Of a stretch of DNA of 64,000 bases, positions 25,176 to 34,108 are shown piece by piece. Below the pieces are notes generated by a model. That model had not been told where the DNA came from and searched no databases. It saw nothing but the letters and a program-made list of their open reading frames with translations. Each line of letters starts with the position of its first letter. Within the stretch, counting starts at the first letter, position 1. Origin of the DNA: an uncultured Muribaculaceae bacterium (lineage in GTDB: Bacteria; Bacteroidota; Bacteroidia; Bacteroidales; Muribaculaceae); assembly GCA_910586595.1 (NCBI GenBank), contig CAJUJB010000005.1, forward strand, positions 1 to 64,000, read 5' to 3'. The position numbers were made by a program, and so were the translations under genes.

Positions 25176-25727
25176 ATGATATTTAATTTTCGAATCGTCT
25201 CAGACGAAGTAGACAATTTCAAACGCGAAATCCAGATTGATGCGACAGCCACCTTCCTTGACCTGAAGAAGGCGATCTGCACATGTGTGGGATACGACGC
25301 TACCCAGATGAGCTCATTTTTCCTTTGCGACCGTAATTGGGAAAAGGAAAAAGAGATTACATTTGAAGATATGGGCGCCGATGACGACCAGGATGTATGG
25401 CTGATGGATGAATCGGTTCTCGCCGATTTCATTGAAGACGAAGGCCAGAAGCTGCTGTATGTTTTCGATTATATAACCGAACGCATGTTCTTTATCGAAA
25501 TGACTCAGCTTGTAACCGGTCGCTCATTAAAGGATCCGCTGTGTACACTTTCGCTTGGCACACCTCCTCCCGAAACTGTCGATCTTGAGGAATTCGACGC
25601 AAAGGTAGATGCGAAGCATGCAGCCACTGCCGTTACAGATCTGGATGAGGATTTCTACGGAGCTGACGGATATAACGACGATGAATTTGAGGCGCAGGGT
25701 TTCGACGAAATGACCTTCGACGAATAA
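25176..25727 (+). CDS. plasmid pRiA4b ORF-3-like acidic protein
   Basis: A 183-residue cytosolic protein of the pRiA4b ORF-3 / IS1096 TnpR-like family, whose function is unknown. The family fold covers residues about 1-130 (IFNFRIVSDEVDNFKREIQI, FFLCDRNWEKEKEITF, LLYVFDYITERMFFIEM). The last about 45 residues are strongly acidic and low in complexity (DLDEDFYGADGYNDDEFEA). Despite the family name I see no transposon or plasmid sequence nearby; in Bacteroidales this gene is an ordinary chromosomal one. A hairpin with a promoter-like box precedes it. Confidence 0.75.
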   Translation: MIFNFRIVSDEVDNFKREIQIDATATFLDLKKAICTCVGYDATQMSSFFLCDRNWEKEKEITFEDMGADDDQDVWLMDESVLADFIEDEGQKLLYVFDYITERMFFIEMTQLVTGRSLKDPLCTLSLGTPPPETVDLEEFDAKVDAKHAATAVTDLDEDFYGADGYNDDEFEAQGFDEMTFDE

Positions 25728-25779
25728 CTCTGATACAGCCAGCACCTCCTTGGTGGTGCCCCTGGGCAACCACTCTATT

Positions 25780-25817
25780 CCCCGCACACCGGATTTGATT
25801 TTTGCCGGTGTACGGGG
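25780..25817 (+). other. hairpin upstream of cardiolipin synthase
   Basis: A 13-position inverted repeat with one mismatch (25780-25792 with 25805-25817) and a 12-nt loop, ending 20 bp before the cls start. No U tract follows on either strand, so it is not a standard terminator. A shorter GCACC/GGTGC repeat lies at 25742-25759. Confidence 0.5.
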
Positions 25818-25837
25818 TTGCAACTAATATTCAAGCT

Positions 25838-27304
25838 ATGATCGAAACTCTCACCAATATGTTTTCAGCCCATTGGCTCTACTCGGCGTTCGCTATCGTT
25901 GCGCTGGGCTCTACATTGGTGATAATCATGGTGATATTGTCGGAAAACCGTAACCCGGTGAAATCGCTGGCGTGGGTTACGGTTCTGTTGTTGCTTCCGG
26001 TGGTCGGGATCGTGCTCTACATCTTTTTTGGGCGTAACATCAAGAATACCCGTATGATCTCGCGTCGAAACCGTAGGCGGCTGCGGCGGAGAGAAAAAAG
26101 AGTTTATACTGATCCCAGGGAAGTGAAGCTGAGCATAGAGTCGGTGCAACAGATCCATCTGGCACGCTCACTCACAGGGGCACAGTATTATCCTGGGAAT
26201 AGTGTCGAGGTTTTTGTTGACGGAGAGTCTAAATTCAAGGCGCTTGAGGCCGACTTGAAGAATGCCACGAAGTCAATCAATCTTCAATATTATATATTTG
26301 AGGATGACGTGCTTGGTAATCGCATCGCCGATATATTGATTGCCAAAGCTGCTGAAGGGGTCTCCGTCCGATTGATGTATGACCATGTAGGGTCGTTCAG
26401 CGTGAAATCTCGGTTTTTCAAGCGCTTGCGCGCCGCCGGTGTGTTAGCCTCTCCGTTCTTTAAGGTTACCTTCCCTCAATTGGCAACCAGGGTCAACTGG
26501 CGTAATCACCGCAAGATATGCATTATTGACAACAGCATAGGGTACCTTGGTGGCATGAATGTCGCCGACAGATATATCGACGGAGGCAAGAAATTCAATT
26601 CATGGCGTGATACACATGTGCGCTTGATTGGCCCCGCTGTGGCCGCCCTCCAATACTCGTATGCCGTTGACTGGAATTTCATGGGTGGTGGCTTGATTGA
26701 GGATGAGCCTTATCGCGATCCGGTAGGAGAATATGTAAATAAATCTGCAATTACTGGAGTCGGAGCTCAGCTGCTTACTTCTGGCCCTACCTCTCAATGG
26801 GCTAATATAGCTATGGCCTTTCATAAGGCAATTGCGAATGCCAAGCGACGCGTATACATTCAGACTCCATATTTCCTCCCTACCGAAGGCCTGCTTAAAG
26901 CCTTGCATGCGGCAGCCCTCTCGCATGTAGATGTGCGAATCATGATGCCTCTGCGAAGCGATTCTGTAATGCTTACCCACGCTTCGGCCTCGTATGTGTC
27001 GGAGTGCCTGAGAGCCGGTATAAAAATTTATTTTTACAAACCGGGCATGCTTCACTCGAAGATGATTATCGTGGATGATGAATTTGTCAGCATAGGTTCT
27101 ACAAATTTCGATTTCCGTAGCTTCGAGTGTAATTTCGAGTCAAATCTATTCTTTTATAGCCGGACTTTAACCGAGAAGATGCTCAAGGTTTACAGAGATG
27201 ATCTTGCTGAATGCGTCCGTGTCAATCCTACACAGTGGAGACACCGCCGCGTTTCAGTTAAGATTGCCGAGTCTGTGCTGCGTCTATTGAGCCCGGTACT
27301 TTAA
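25838..27304 (+). CDS. cls: cardiolipin synthase (phospholipase D family)
   Basis: Inner-membrane enzyme that makes cardiolipin from phosphatidylglycerol. The 488-residue protein has two N-terminal membrane helices (about 14-35 and 43-63) and two HKD catalytic motifs: His224, Lys226, Asp231 and His406, Lys408, Asp413, each followed by the GSTN or GGMN element. I start it at the ATG at 25838 (MIETLTNMF); an upstream in-frame TTG would place the start inside a hairpin. An HD-domain gene follows after 24 bp. Confidence 0.93.
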   Translation: MIETLTNMFSAHWLYSAFAIVALGSTLVIIMVILSENRNPVKSLAWVTVLLLLPVVGIVLYIFFGRNIKNTRMISRRNRRRLRRREKRVYTDPREVKLSIESVQQIHLARSLTGAQYYPGNSVEVFVDGESKFKALEADLKNATKSINLQYYIFEDDVLGNRIADILIAKAAEGVSVRLMYDHVGSFSVKSRFFKRLRAAGVLASPFFKVTFPQLATRVNWRNHRKICIIDNSIGYLGGMNVADRYIDGGKKFNSWRDTHVRLIGPAVAALQYSYAVDWNFMGGGLIEDEPYRDPVGEYVNKSAITGVGAQLLTSGPTSQWANIAMAFHKAIANAKRRVYIQTPYFLPTEGLLKALHAAALSHVDVRIMMPLRSDSVMLTHASASYVSECLRAGIKIYFYKPGMLHSKMIIVDDEFVSIGSTNFDFRSFECNFESNLFFYSRTLTEKMLKVYRDDLAECVRVNPTQWRHRRVSVKIAESVLRLLSPVL

Positions 27305-27328
27305 CCATTAGTTTAATTCATTAATCAG

Positions 27329-27955
27329 ATGACAGTAGATAACCGTAAAATATCAGATGCTAAGAACCGTTTCTGCACAATACTGAGAGAAACGGGCCGT
27401 GAAAATATCGATTATGTGATTGAGGATCTTGAGTCGTGGGGGTTCTTTGAAGCTCCGGCGTCTGCAAAAGGTCATGGAGCTTATGCCGGTGGATTGCTCG
27501 ACCATTCCCTTAACGTCTATGATGCGGCAGTGGCGACTCGTAAGGATTTAATCGCTGCCCGTCCTGACCTTGAAGCTCAGCTGCCTCTTGACTCGATTGC
27601 TATATCAGCCCTCCTGCATGATGTATGCAAAGCTAATTTCTATCGGCTTGTGCGTCGCAAACGCCGCAACGAGATAGGAATATTTGAAGAGGAAGAGGCA
27701 TATGAGATTCATGACGAAGTCTTTCCTGTGGGTCATGGCGAGAAGTCTGTGATTTTGCTTCTGCAATCGGGGCTTGACCTGAGTGATGATGAGATATATG
27801 CTATCCGCTGGCATATGGGTCCTTGGAATCTATCACGAGACGATGAGAAGTTTTACCGACAGGCTGGCCGAGTGTCGGCACTGCAACCCTTGATCCATGC
27901 TGCCGATACCATTGCGTCGGCTCTTCTCGAAAGGCCTGTAGCTACCGGCAACTGA
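27329..27955 (+). CDS. HD-domain phosphohydrolase-like protein
   Basis: A 208-residue cytosolic protein with a metal-dependent HD domain. Candidate metal ligands are His59 (LLDHS), His97-Asp98 (ALLHDVCK), His134 or nearby in VGHGEKS and His156 in IRWHMG. No other domain is visible. HD proteins of this size act on nucleotides or other phosphate esters, and the substrate cannot be inferred. It lies 24 bp after cls and before a lipoprotein gene with its own promoter. Confidence 0.8.
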   Translation: MTVDNRKISDAKNRFCTILRETGRENIDYVIEDLESWGFFEAPASAKGHGAYAGGLLDHSLNVYDAAVATRKDLIAARPDLEAQLPLDSIAISALLHDVCKANFYRLVRRKRRNEIGIFEEEEAYEIHDEVFPVGHGEKSVILLLQSGLDLSDDEIYAIRWHMGPWNLSRDDEKFYRQAGRVSALQPLIHAADTIASALLERPVATGN

Positions 27956-27980
27956 TAATTATTGTATCAAAATAATTTTG

Positions 27981-27988
27981 TACCTTTG
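27981..27988 (+). promoter_or_regulatory. -7 box upstream of the 28.0 kb lipoprotein gene
   Basis: TACCTTTG fits the TAnnTTTG consensus and lies 24 bp before the start codon. The -33 region has only a poor match. Confidence 0.55.
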
Positions 27989-28011
27989 TACTCACCTTAA
28001 CCTAAACATAT

Positions 28012-28809
28012 ATGAATCGTATATTCCGCAATCTCCTTTTTGGTGTGGCCCTGGTGGCCGGTCTTGCATCCTGCGGCAGCTCTAAAAGTAAAGAGCCTTC
28101 GGCGCTGATCGCACAAAGCGAACGTATCGCCGGTGAACTTTCAACTCTTGTAGATGATAGCCCGATGTTCCTTCAGTCGGCTGACGTAGAGTATTCAGAT
28201 GCCGTGCTGAGTGTGGCTATAGCTTTCAGTGATACTGCAGTTTCTGTCTCAGATTATTCAGAATCGCTTGTGCAGTATGTGCTGGCTCAATACCTCAAGG
28301 CACATGGAGGCCCCGACCTCGATGTCGTGCTCAATACCTTGTCGTCGGAAGAAGGCTCACTCAAACTGACTCTTTCAGATACTCATGGCACTTCCCGCGA
28401 ATATCCTGTGGCAGCTGGCCGTCTTAAGCAGCTTGTGAAGCTGAAACCCATGGAGCTCAACTACAATGACGTGCGCACTAATGTGAGTGATATACTCGCT
28501 AAAAAATGCTCTGAGTATAAAGACGCCTACAATGCTACAGATGCCGAGTTTGGTATTGTGTCAAGTTTCGCTCAATACACACTCGCCTTCCCTAAGGCTT
28601 CAGCTTATTCCAATCTCAATCAGGCAAGTCTGACCGGTCGTTACCTGAAGGTTATCCAGCCTCGCTATGAAGATTTTGGAGCATGTCGCCCCATGGTAGA
28701 GGAACTTATGACGAGCCTTTCGATTGATGGCTACCGATTTGTGTATACAGATGCTGACGGCGGTCACGAACTTAAAGCAGCTTTGCCCTGGCGTCTAATC
28801 AACAAGTAA
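28012..28809 (+). CDS. hypothetical lipoprotein
   Basis: A 265-residue predicted lipoprotein; I do not recognise a family. The signal ends in LASCGSSKSKE (lipobox Cys21). The mature part is soluble, rather acidic and without repeats; a single Cys occurs at KKCSEYK and another at GACRP. It carries its own -7 promoter box and is followed by pepT after 18 bp, so the two may share a transcript. Nothing in the neighbourhood defines its role. Confidence 0.65.
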   Translation: MNRIFRNLLFGVALVAGLASCGSSKSKEPSALIAQSERIAGELSTLVDDSPMFLQSADVEYSDAVLSVAIAFSDTAVSVSDYSESLVQYVLAQYLKAHGGPDLDVVLNTLSSEEGSLKLTLSDTHGTSREYPVAAGRLKQLVKLKPMELNYNDVRTNVSDILAKKCSEYKDAYNATDAEFGIVSSFAQYTLAFPKASAYSNLNQASLTGRYLKVIQPRYEDFGACRPMVEELMTSLSIDGYRFVYTDADGGHELKAALPWRLINK

Positions 28810-28827
28810 TTCCCCCATCCTGCAACA

Positions 28828-30063
28828 ATGAACTTAGTAGACAGATTTTTACAATATGTTAAGTTCGACACCCAGAGCGACGAACTTACTAACATGACTC
28901 CCTCCACTCCGGGGCAGATGATATTTGCCGAGCATCTTAAAAAAGAACTTGAGGCGCTCGGCCTATCGGAAATAACTCTGGATGACAATGGTTATCTTTT
29001 CGCGACACTTCCTTCCAATCTTCCTGCAGGGGTAGAGGTCCCTACCGTAGGCTTCATCGCGCATCTTGATACATCCCCTGATTTGTCAGGCCGTCATGTG
29101 GCACCTCGCATTGTAGAGCATTACGACGGTGGCGACATCGTGCTGAATGAGTCAACCGGCGTCGTTCTTTCTCCTCGCGATTTCCCTGAGTTATCACACT
29201 ATGTAGGCCAGGATCTGATTGTAACTGATGGTAATACTTTGCTTGGCGCCGACGACAAGGCTGGCGTCGCAGAGATTATCAGTGCTGTCGATTATCTTCT
29301 TCAGCATCCGGAGATCAAGCATGGTAAAATCCGTGTTGGCTTTAATCCCGATGAGGAGATTGGCCTTGGGGCACATAAATTCGATGTGGAGAAATTTGGC
29401 TGTGACTTCGCATATACGATGGACGGCGGAGAAATCGGTGAACTTGAATTCGAGAATTTCAATGCTGCCGTTGCGCGTGTAACCTTTACCGGTCGCAATG
29501 TCCATCCGGGATATGCAAAGCACAAGATGATCAACTCTATGCGCATTGCCAACCAGTTCATCATCATGCTGCCTCGCTGGGAAACCCCCGAGCATACTGA
29601 GGATTATGAGGGATTCTACCATCTGATCTCGATGGAAGGTACTGTTGAGAAAACTGTGCTCACTTATATCATCCGCGATCATGACCGCGACCGCTTTGAG
29701 CGCCGTAAGAAAGAACTTGAGCATCTTGCACGCAAGATCAATCATGAGTTCCCCGATTGCTGCACGCTCGACATAAAGGATCAGTATTATAATATGCGCG
29801 AGAAAATTGAGCCTGTAATGCACATAATCGACATCGCGGAAGAAGCCATGCGTAACCTTGATATTGAACCGAAAGTTCAGCCTATCCGCGGCGGAACAGA
29901 CGGTGCGCAGCTCTCGTTCAAAGGTCTCCCTTGCCCCAATATTTTCGCTGGTGGTCTGAATTTCCACGGACGCTACGAGTTCGTTCCCATTCCATCAATG
30001 GAAAAAGCCAAAGGCGTCATTGTAGAGATTGCGCGCCTGGTTGGAGAAGGTTCCCGCAAATAA
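28828..30063 (+). CDS. pepT: peptidase T (tripeptide aminopeptidase)
   Basis: Cytosolic dizinc M20 peptidase that removes the N-terminal residue from tripeptides. The 411-residue protein has the M20 metal and catalytic positions: His79 and Asp81 in AHLDTSPD, Asp142 in GADDKAG and Glu176-Glu177 in NPDEEIG, then MDGGEIGELE. The dimerisation domain (about 205-320) and GGTDGAQLS near the C-terminus complete the PepT pattern. The length equals that of typical PepT. It is followed after 13 bp by miaA. Confidence 0.95.
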   Translation: MNLVDRFLQYVKFDTQSDELTNMTPSTPGQMIFAEHLKKELEALGLSEITLDDNGYLFATLPSNLPAGVEVPTVGFIAHLDTSPDLSGRHVAPRIVEHYDGGDIVLNESTGVVLSPRDFPELSHYVGQDLIVTDGNTLLGADDKAGVAEIISAVDYLLQHPEIKHGKIRVGFNPDEEIGLGAHKFDVEKFGCDFAYTMDGGEIGELEFENFNAAVARVTFTGRNVHPGYAKHKMINSMRIANQFIIMLPRWETPEHTEDYEGFYHLISMEGTVEKTVLTYIIRDHDRDRFERRKKELEHLARKINHEFPDCCTLDIKDQYYNMREKIEPVMHIIDIAEEAMRNLDIEPKVQPIRGGTDGAQLSFKGLPCPNIFAGGLNFHGRYEFVPIPSMEKAKGVIVEIARLVGEGSRK

Positions 30064-30076
30064 TTGACTTCTGAGC

Positions 30077-31003
30077 GTGGTGGATTCAGACAGAATACTT
30101 GCTGTCGTTACCGGGCCTACAGCATCCGGTAAAACCGCGCTTGCCATAGGGCTGGCAGAGCACTTCAACACCGAGATAATTTCTGCCGACTCACGCCAGC
30201 TCTATAGAGATATACCGATAGGCACGGCTGCTCCAACTCCCGAGGAGCAGGCCCGTGCCTTTCATCATCTTGTGGGAGTACTGCCATTGGATGCATATTA
30301 TAGCGCGGCACGTTTTGAGGAAGATGCCCTTGCGATTTTGCCCGAAATATGGAGTAAAAGCCAGGTGGCTGTAGTGTGTGGAGGCTCCATGATGTATGTG
30401 GACGCTCTGTGCAATGGCATAGACGAAATGCCGACGGTCAGTCAAAGTGTGCGCGAGTATGTATTGAATATGCTCGACGCGCATGGCATTGAGGCAGTGT
30501 TGGCACAGCTACTGATTGTCGATCCTGATTACTGGGAGAGAGTCGACCGCTCGAACACACGGCGGGTTGTCCATGCTCTTGAGGTTAGTCTGGAAGCCGG
30601 TCGACCGTATTCTTCTTTGCTTACTGGAGCGAGCCGCAAGCGCCCGTTCACTATTGTAAAAGTTGGCATCGAACGTACTCGTGAAGATCTTTTCGCGCGT
30701 ATTAATGCTCGTGTGGATGCAATGATAGGCGCGGGGCTGGAGAACGAGGCGAGACGCGCGTTCGCTCAAGGGAATTTTAACTCGTTGAATACTGTTGGCT
30801 ACAAAGAAATGGCTTCATATTTTGCCGGTGAGATGGATTGGGCGACAGCCGTAGCTCGTATTGCCAAAAATACCAGAGTATATGCCAAGAAACAGTTGAC
30901 GTGGCTAAAACGGGATTCCTCTATCAATTGGCTACATCCAGATACAGCACTCCCAGATGCGATAGAGCTTATTGAAATGAATATTGCTGCCGGAAGAAGA
31001 TAA
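30077..31003 (+). CDS. miaA: tRNA dimethylallyltransferase MiaA
   Basis: Cytosolic enzyme that adds a dimethylallyl group to A37 of tRNAs reading UNN codons. The 308-residue protein has the P-loop GPTASGKT at residues 13-20, the DSRQLYRDIPIGTA motif, GGSMMYVDAL and the VGYKEM element. The start is GTG at 30077, with a second GTG directly after it; no ATG lies before the P-loop. The stop codon is part of the left arm of a hairpin (30990-31023). Confidence 0.95.
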   Translation: MVDSDRILAVVTGPTASGKTALAIGLAEHFNTEIISADSRQLYRDIPIGTAAPTPEEQARAFHHLVGVLPLDAYYSAARFEEDALAILPEIWSKSQVAVVCGGSMMYVDALCNGIDEMPTVSQSVREYVLNMLDAHGIEAVLAQLLIVDPDYWERVDRSNTRRVVHALEVSLEAGRPYSSLLTGASRKRPFTIVKVGIERTREDLFARINARVDAMIGAGLENEARRAFAQGNFNSLNTVGYKEMASYFAGEMDWATAVARIAKNTRVYAKKQLTWLKRDSSINWLHPDTALPDAIELIEMNIAAGRR

Positions 31004-31023
31004 ACATCGTAATCTTCTTCCGG
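30990..31023 (+). terminator. hairpin terminator overlapping the miaA stop codon
   Basis: Perfect 12-bp stem (30990-31001 with 31012-31023) and 10-nt loop. The left arm covers the last miaA codons and the first base of its stop. The downstream tract TAGTAGTATTT is only moderately U-rich, so termination may be incomplete. Confidence 0.6.
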
Positions 31024-31049
31024 TAGTAGTATTTAGATTGGAAAAATTG

Positions 31050-31081
31050 CTTGCGGAGTTTGAGAAAAAGTATTAACTTTG
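31050..31081 (+). promoter_or_regulatory. promoter of hpt
   Basis: CTTG (31050-31053), a 20-bp spacer and TAACTTTG (31074-31081) fit the -33/-7 pattern. The hpt start codon is 23 bp further on. Confidence 0.7.
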
Positions 31082-31103
31082 CACAATATTTTTCGCACCC
31101 AAA

Positions 31104-31646
31104 ATGAAACAAGTGACTTATGAGGGCCTGACATTCGAGCCCTATATCTCAAAAAAAGACATTGCCGCCCGTGTTGAGGAACTCGGCAAAGAAATCGTGC
31201 GCGACTGCGCCGGCAAAATGCCCCTGTTTGTGTGTGTGCTCAACGGGGCATTTCCTTTTGCGAGCGACTTGTTCAGAGCCGTTGAAAGCATAGATGCCGA
31301 AATCACATTTATCCGCCTTAAGAGCTATGAAGGCACTGAGAGCAGTGGCGCGGTAAAAGAGGTCATCGGTCTGCATGAGAATATTGAAGGCCGCACAATT
31401 ATCATTGTCGAAGATATTGTCGACACCGGTAACACTATTTTCCGCCTGATCCAGGATCTTGAGAAGAGTAAGCCTGCAGAAATAAAAATTGCCACACTTC
31501 TTTTCAAACCTGATGCACTTGTCCGTCCGGTCAAGCCCGATTATGTCGGATTCAGCATTCCCACCAAGTTTATCATCGGTTACGGACTCGACCTCAATGA
31601 AAAGGCCCGCAATCTTAACGATATCTATATCCTCAAAGAGGCCTGA
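31104..31646 (+). CDS. hpt: hypoxanthine phosphoribosyltransferase
   Basis: Cytosolic purine-salvage enzyme that joins hypoxanthine or guanine to PRPP. The 180-residue protein has the PRPP-binding motif VEDIVDTGNT (residues 102-111), the LNGAFPFASDL loop near residue 47, and the family's FSIPTKFIIGYGLD near the C-terminus. It has its own promoter and is followed after 32 bp by adk, another nucleotide-metabolism gene. Confidence 0.94.
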   Translation: MKQVTYEGLTFEPYISKKDIAARVEELGKEIVRDCAGKMPLFVCVLNGAFPFASDLFRAVESIDAEITFIRLKSYEGTESSGAVKEVIGLHENIEGRTIIIVEDIVDTGNTIFRLIQDLEKSKPAEIKIATLLFKPDALVRPVKPDYVGFSIPTKFIIGYGLDLNEKARNLNDIYILKEA

Positions 31647-31678
31647 ACCAACCGTTCAGCGTATACGTTTTAACTGAC

Positions 31679-32263
31679 ATGAACATAGTAATTTTCGGTG
31701 CCCCCGGCAGTGGTAAGGGCACACAGAGCGAAAAACTCATCTCGGAATACGGATTACATCATATTTCTACCGGCGAACTGCTGCGTGATCACATTGCCCG
31801 TGGCACTCATCTTGGTAAGGTTGCCGACACCTACATTTCACAGGGTCTTTTGATCCCGGATGAATTGATGGTAGAAGTTTTGGCCGATCTTTTCAAAGAG
31901 AATCCCGAAGTGGCAGAGAAAGGTGTCATCTTTGACGGTTTTCCCCGTACAATAGCTCAGGCAGAAGCTTTGGCAGATCTGCTTCAGCGCTATGGCACGG
32001 AGATTCATGCAGTTGTCGGCCTTGAGGTAGACGAAGACGAACTTGTGCGCCGCATGTTGGAACGCGGTAAAGCAAGCGGTCGCTCGGATGATAATCTCGA
32101 CACCATCCGCAAGCGTCTGGACGTCTATCATAAACAGACAGCACCTTTGAGAGATTATTATCTTGGCAAAGGTCGCTACCATAAAATTGACGGTAATCGA
32201 ACGGTTGATGATATTTTTGGAGATATCCGCACGTCGCTCGAGCCTCATAAAGATAAGAAATAA
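31679..32263 (+). CDS. adk: adenylate kinase
   Basis: Cytosolic enzyme interconverting ATP plus AMP with two ADP. The 194-residue protein has the P-loop GAPGSGKGT at residues 7-15, the DGFPRT motif and an AMP-binding STGELLRDHI. It is the short form: the zinc-type LID insertion is missing. It is followed by a very strong terminator at 32273-32312. The pairing with hpt is the one I associate with Bacteroides genomes, but the gene that follows here is an acyl-CoA ligase. Confidence 0.96.
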   Translation: MNIVIFGAPGSGKGTQSEKLISEYGLHHISTGELLRDHIARGTHLGKVADTYISQGLLIPDELMVEVLADLFKENPEVAEKGVIFDGFPRTIAQAEALADLLQRYGTEIHAVVGLEVDEDELVRRMLERGKASGRSDDNLDTIRKRLDVYHKQTAPLRDYYLGKGRYHKIDGNRTVDDIFGDIRTSLEPHKDKK

Positions 32264-32272
32264 TAGAGTTTT

Positions 32273-32312
32273 ATCGGCAGGCTTGAAGCACCTTCAAGCC
32301 TGCCGATTTTTA
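32273..32312 (+). terminator. strong Rho-independent terminator after adk
   Basis: Perfect 16-bp stem (32273-32288 with 32292-32307) with a 3-nt loop, then a T-rich tail. It ends about 20 bp before the start of the acyl-CoA ligase gene, leaving little room for a promoter between them. Confidence 0.85.
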
Positions 32313-32332
32313 TATTTATCTCTCTCCGGAAG

Positions 32333-34069
32333 ATGTATACATTTGAAGAACCGTATTGCCACGCGCCTTACGATGATTTATTGAAAATCTACAGCACCAG
32401 TTTCGCTGATAATTTCCCACTTCCAGCTCTTACTGATTACATATCAGGCAAAACATTGTCGTATGGCGATGTCGCCCGGCGTATAGCTCGGTTACATCTG
32501 TTTTTTGAGATTGCAGGCGTCCAGAAAGGCGATAAGGTAGCTCTATTTGGCAAGAATACTCCTAATTGGGTTATAGCTTTTATGGCAACCATAACTTATG
32601 GTGCTGTCATTGTTCCGGTTCTTCATGATTTTAATCCTACCGACGCGCAGCATATCATCAATCACTCCGATGCGGTGATGCTGTTTGTCTCCGACGGACT
32701 TTTTCAAGCACTCGATTTCGAGTCAATGCCAGCTATCCGCGCGGCTGTCTCTCTCGATAGCCGTACCGTTATTGCTGAGCGTGCGCCGATAAAGAAATCT
32801 GGTCAGCGTACTCCGCTTAGTCACAAGTCGATTGTCACGAATCTGACACGTCAGTTCCGCAAACGATATCCAAATGGTTTTTCGGCGTCCGATATAAAGT
32901 ATCCACTTATCGAGGGCTCTTCGACTGCCGTAATTAACTATACTTCCGGCACTACTGGATTCTCAAAGGGCGTGATGCTGAGCCTGGACAACCTTCGCGG
33001 AAATGTTGTATTTGGTATCCGGTCAAATCTGCATTATCAAGGTTCGCGGGCCTTATCCTTCCTTCCGTTGGCCCATGCTTACGGTTGCGCATTCGATATG
33101 CTGGTGCCTTTGGCTGTGGGGTCACACGTGACTCTTCTGGGCAAGACCCCGACTCCGATGCTGTTACTTAAGGCCATGAGGCAGGTACGACCCTCGTTGA
33201 TTATATGCGTACCTCTCATTCTTGAGAAAATTTACCGCAAAGTGGTTGTACCACAGATCACACGAAAGCCGATACGCTGGGTGCTTGCTGTTCCGATGCT
33301 TGATAAAGCTGTATACAGCATGATTCGTTCTAAGCTGGTTGAAGCTTTCGGAGGGGCATTTGAGGAAGTGATTGTCGGAGGTGCTGCGCTTAACCCCGAA
33401 GTGGAGGAGTTCCTTGCACGTATCAAATTCCCATTTACGGTGGGGTATGGAATGACTGAATGCGGGCCGCTTATAAGTTATTCTCCCTGGAGAAGATTCA
33501 AGATTGGATCTGCCGGTCGAACTCTCAATCACATTATGGAAGCCCGCATATTGGCTGATGACTCAATCGGCCGAAGCGAGAATGGACGCCCGCAAGGTGA
33601 GATTATGGTGCGAGGTCTGAATGTGATGAAGGGTTATTATAAGAATCCGGATGCGACTGAAGGTGTACTTGAGGAAGACGGTTGGCTTCACACAGGAGAT
33701 ATGGGATGGATTGGAGATGATAGCCGAACCATCCATATCAGAGGAAGATATAAGACGATGATTCTTTCAGCGAACGGCCAAAATATCTACCCCGAAGAAA
33801 TTGAAGCTAAACTGAGCAATATGCCCTATGTCAATGAGTGCCTCGTCATAGAACGTGACGGCCAACTCGTGGCATTATGTCATCCTGACGCTGATCAGGT
33901 GACTCGAGATGAACTTACTCCCTCACAACTGGCAGAGGCGATGGAGGCCAATCGATTAGGTCTGAATAAGATTGTGGCGCCATATGAGCAGGTAAGGGCA
34001 ATCGAGATTATGCCTGAAGAGTTTGAAAAAACACCCAAGCGCTCAATTCGCCGCTTCTTGTATAAGTAA
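32333..34069 (+). CDS. long-chain fatty acid-CoA ligase-like AMP-binding enzyme
   Basis: Adenylate-forming enzyme predicted to activate fatty acids to acyl-CoA or acyl-AMP, cytosolic or on the inner face of the membrane. The 578-residue protein has the ATP loop YTSGTTGFSKG at residues 203-213, GYGMTECGPL (substrate/AMP site), the HTGDMG motif and a C-terminal swivel domain ending with TPKRSIRRFLYK, which holds the expected catalytic Lys. The N-terminal YGDVARR(I)ARL element is typical of FadD-type ligases. The chain-length preference is unknown. The start is ATG at 32333. Confidence 0.88.
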   Translation: MYTFEEPYCHAPYDDLLKIYSTSFADNFPLPALTDYISGKTLSYGDVARRIARLHLFFEIAGVQKGDKVALFGKNTPNWVIAFMATITYGAVIVPVLHDFNPTDAQHIINHSDAVMLFVSDGLFQALDFESMPAIRAAVSLDSRTVIAERAPIKKSGQRTPLSHKSIVTNLTRQFRKRYPNGFSASDIKYPLIEGSSTAVINYTSGTTGFSKGVMLSLDNLRGNVVFGIRSNLHYQGSRALSFLPLAHAYGCAFDMLVPLAVGSHVTLLGKTPTPMLLLKAMRQVRPSLIICVPLILEKIYRKVVVPQITRKPIRWVLAVPMLDKAVYSMIRSKLVEAFGGAFEEVIVGGAALNPEVEEFLARIKFPFTVGYGMTECGPLISYSPWRRFKIGSAGRTLNHIMEARILADDSIGRSENGRPQGEIMVRGLNVMKGYYKNPDATEGVLEEDGWLHTGDMGWIGDDSRTIHIRGRYKTMILSANGQNIYPEEIEAKLSNMPYVNECLVIERDGQLVALCHPDADQVTRDELTPSQLAEAMEANRLGLNKIVAPYEQVRAIEIMPEEFEKTPKRSIRRFLYK

Positions 34070-34108
34070 GTGTGTAATTATTCCGAATCATATTAACCAA
34101 TTATAATC

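Noticed and set aside
25176..25727. mobile element suggested by the pRiA4b/IS1096 family name
   Set aside because: No transposase, terminal repeats or target duplications were seen near this gene; the name is historical.
29194..29967. 257-residue antisense frame within pepT
   Set aside because: Entirely inside a well-supported gene, with no family-like motif or promoter.
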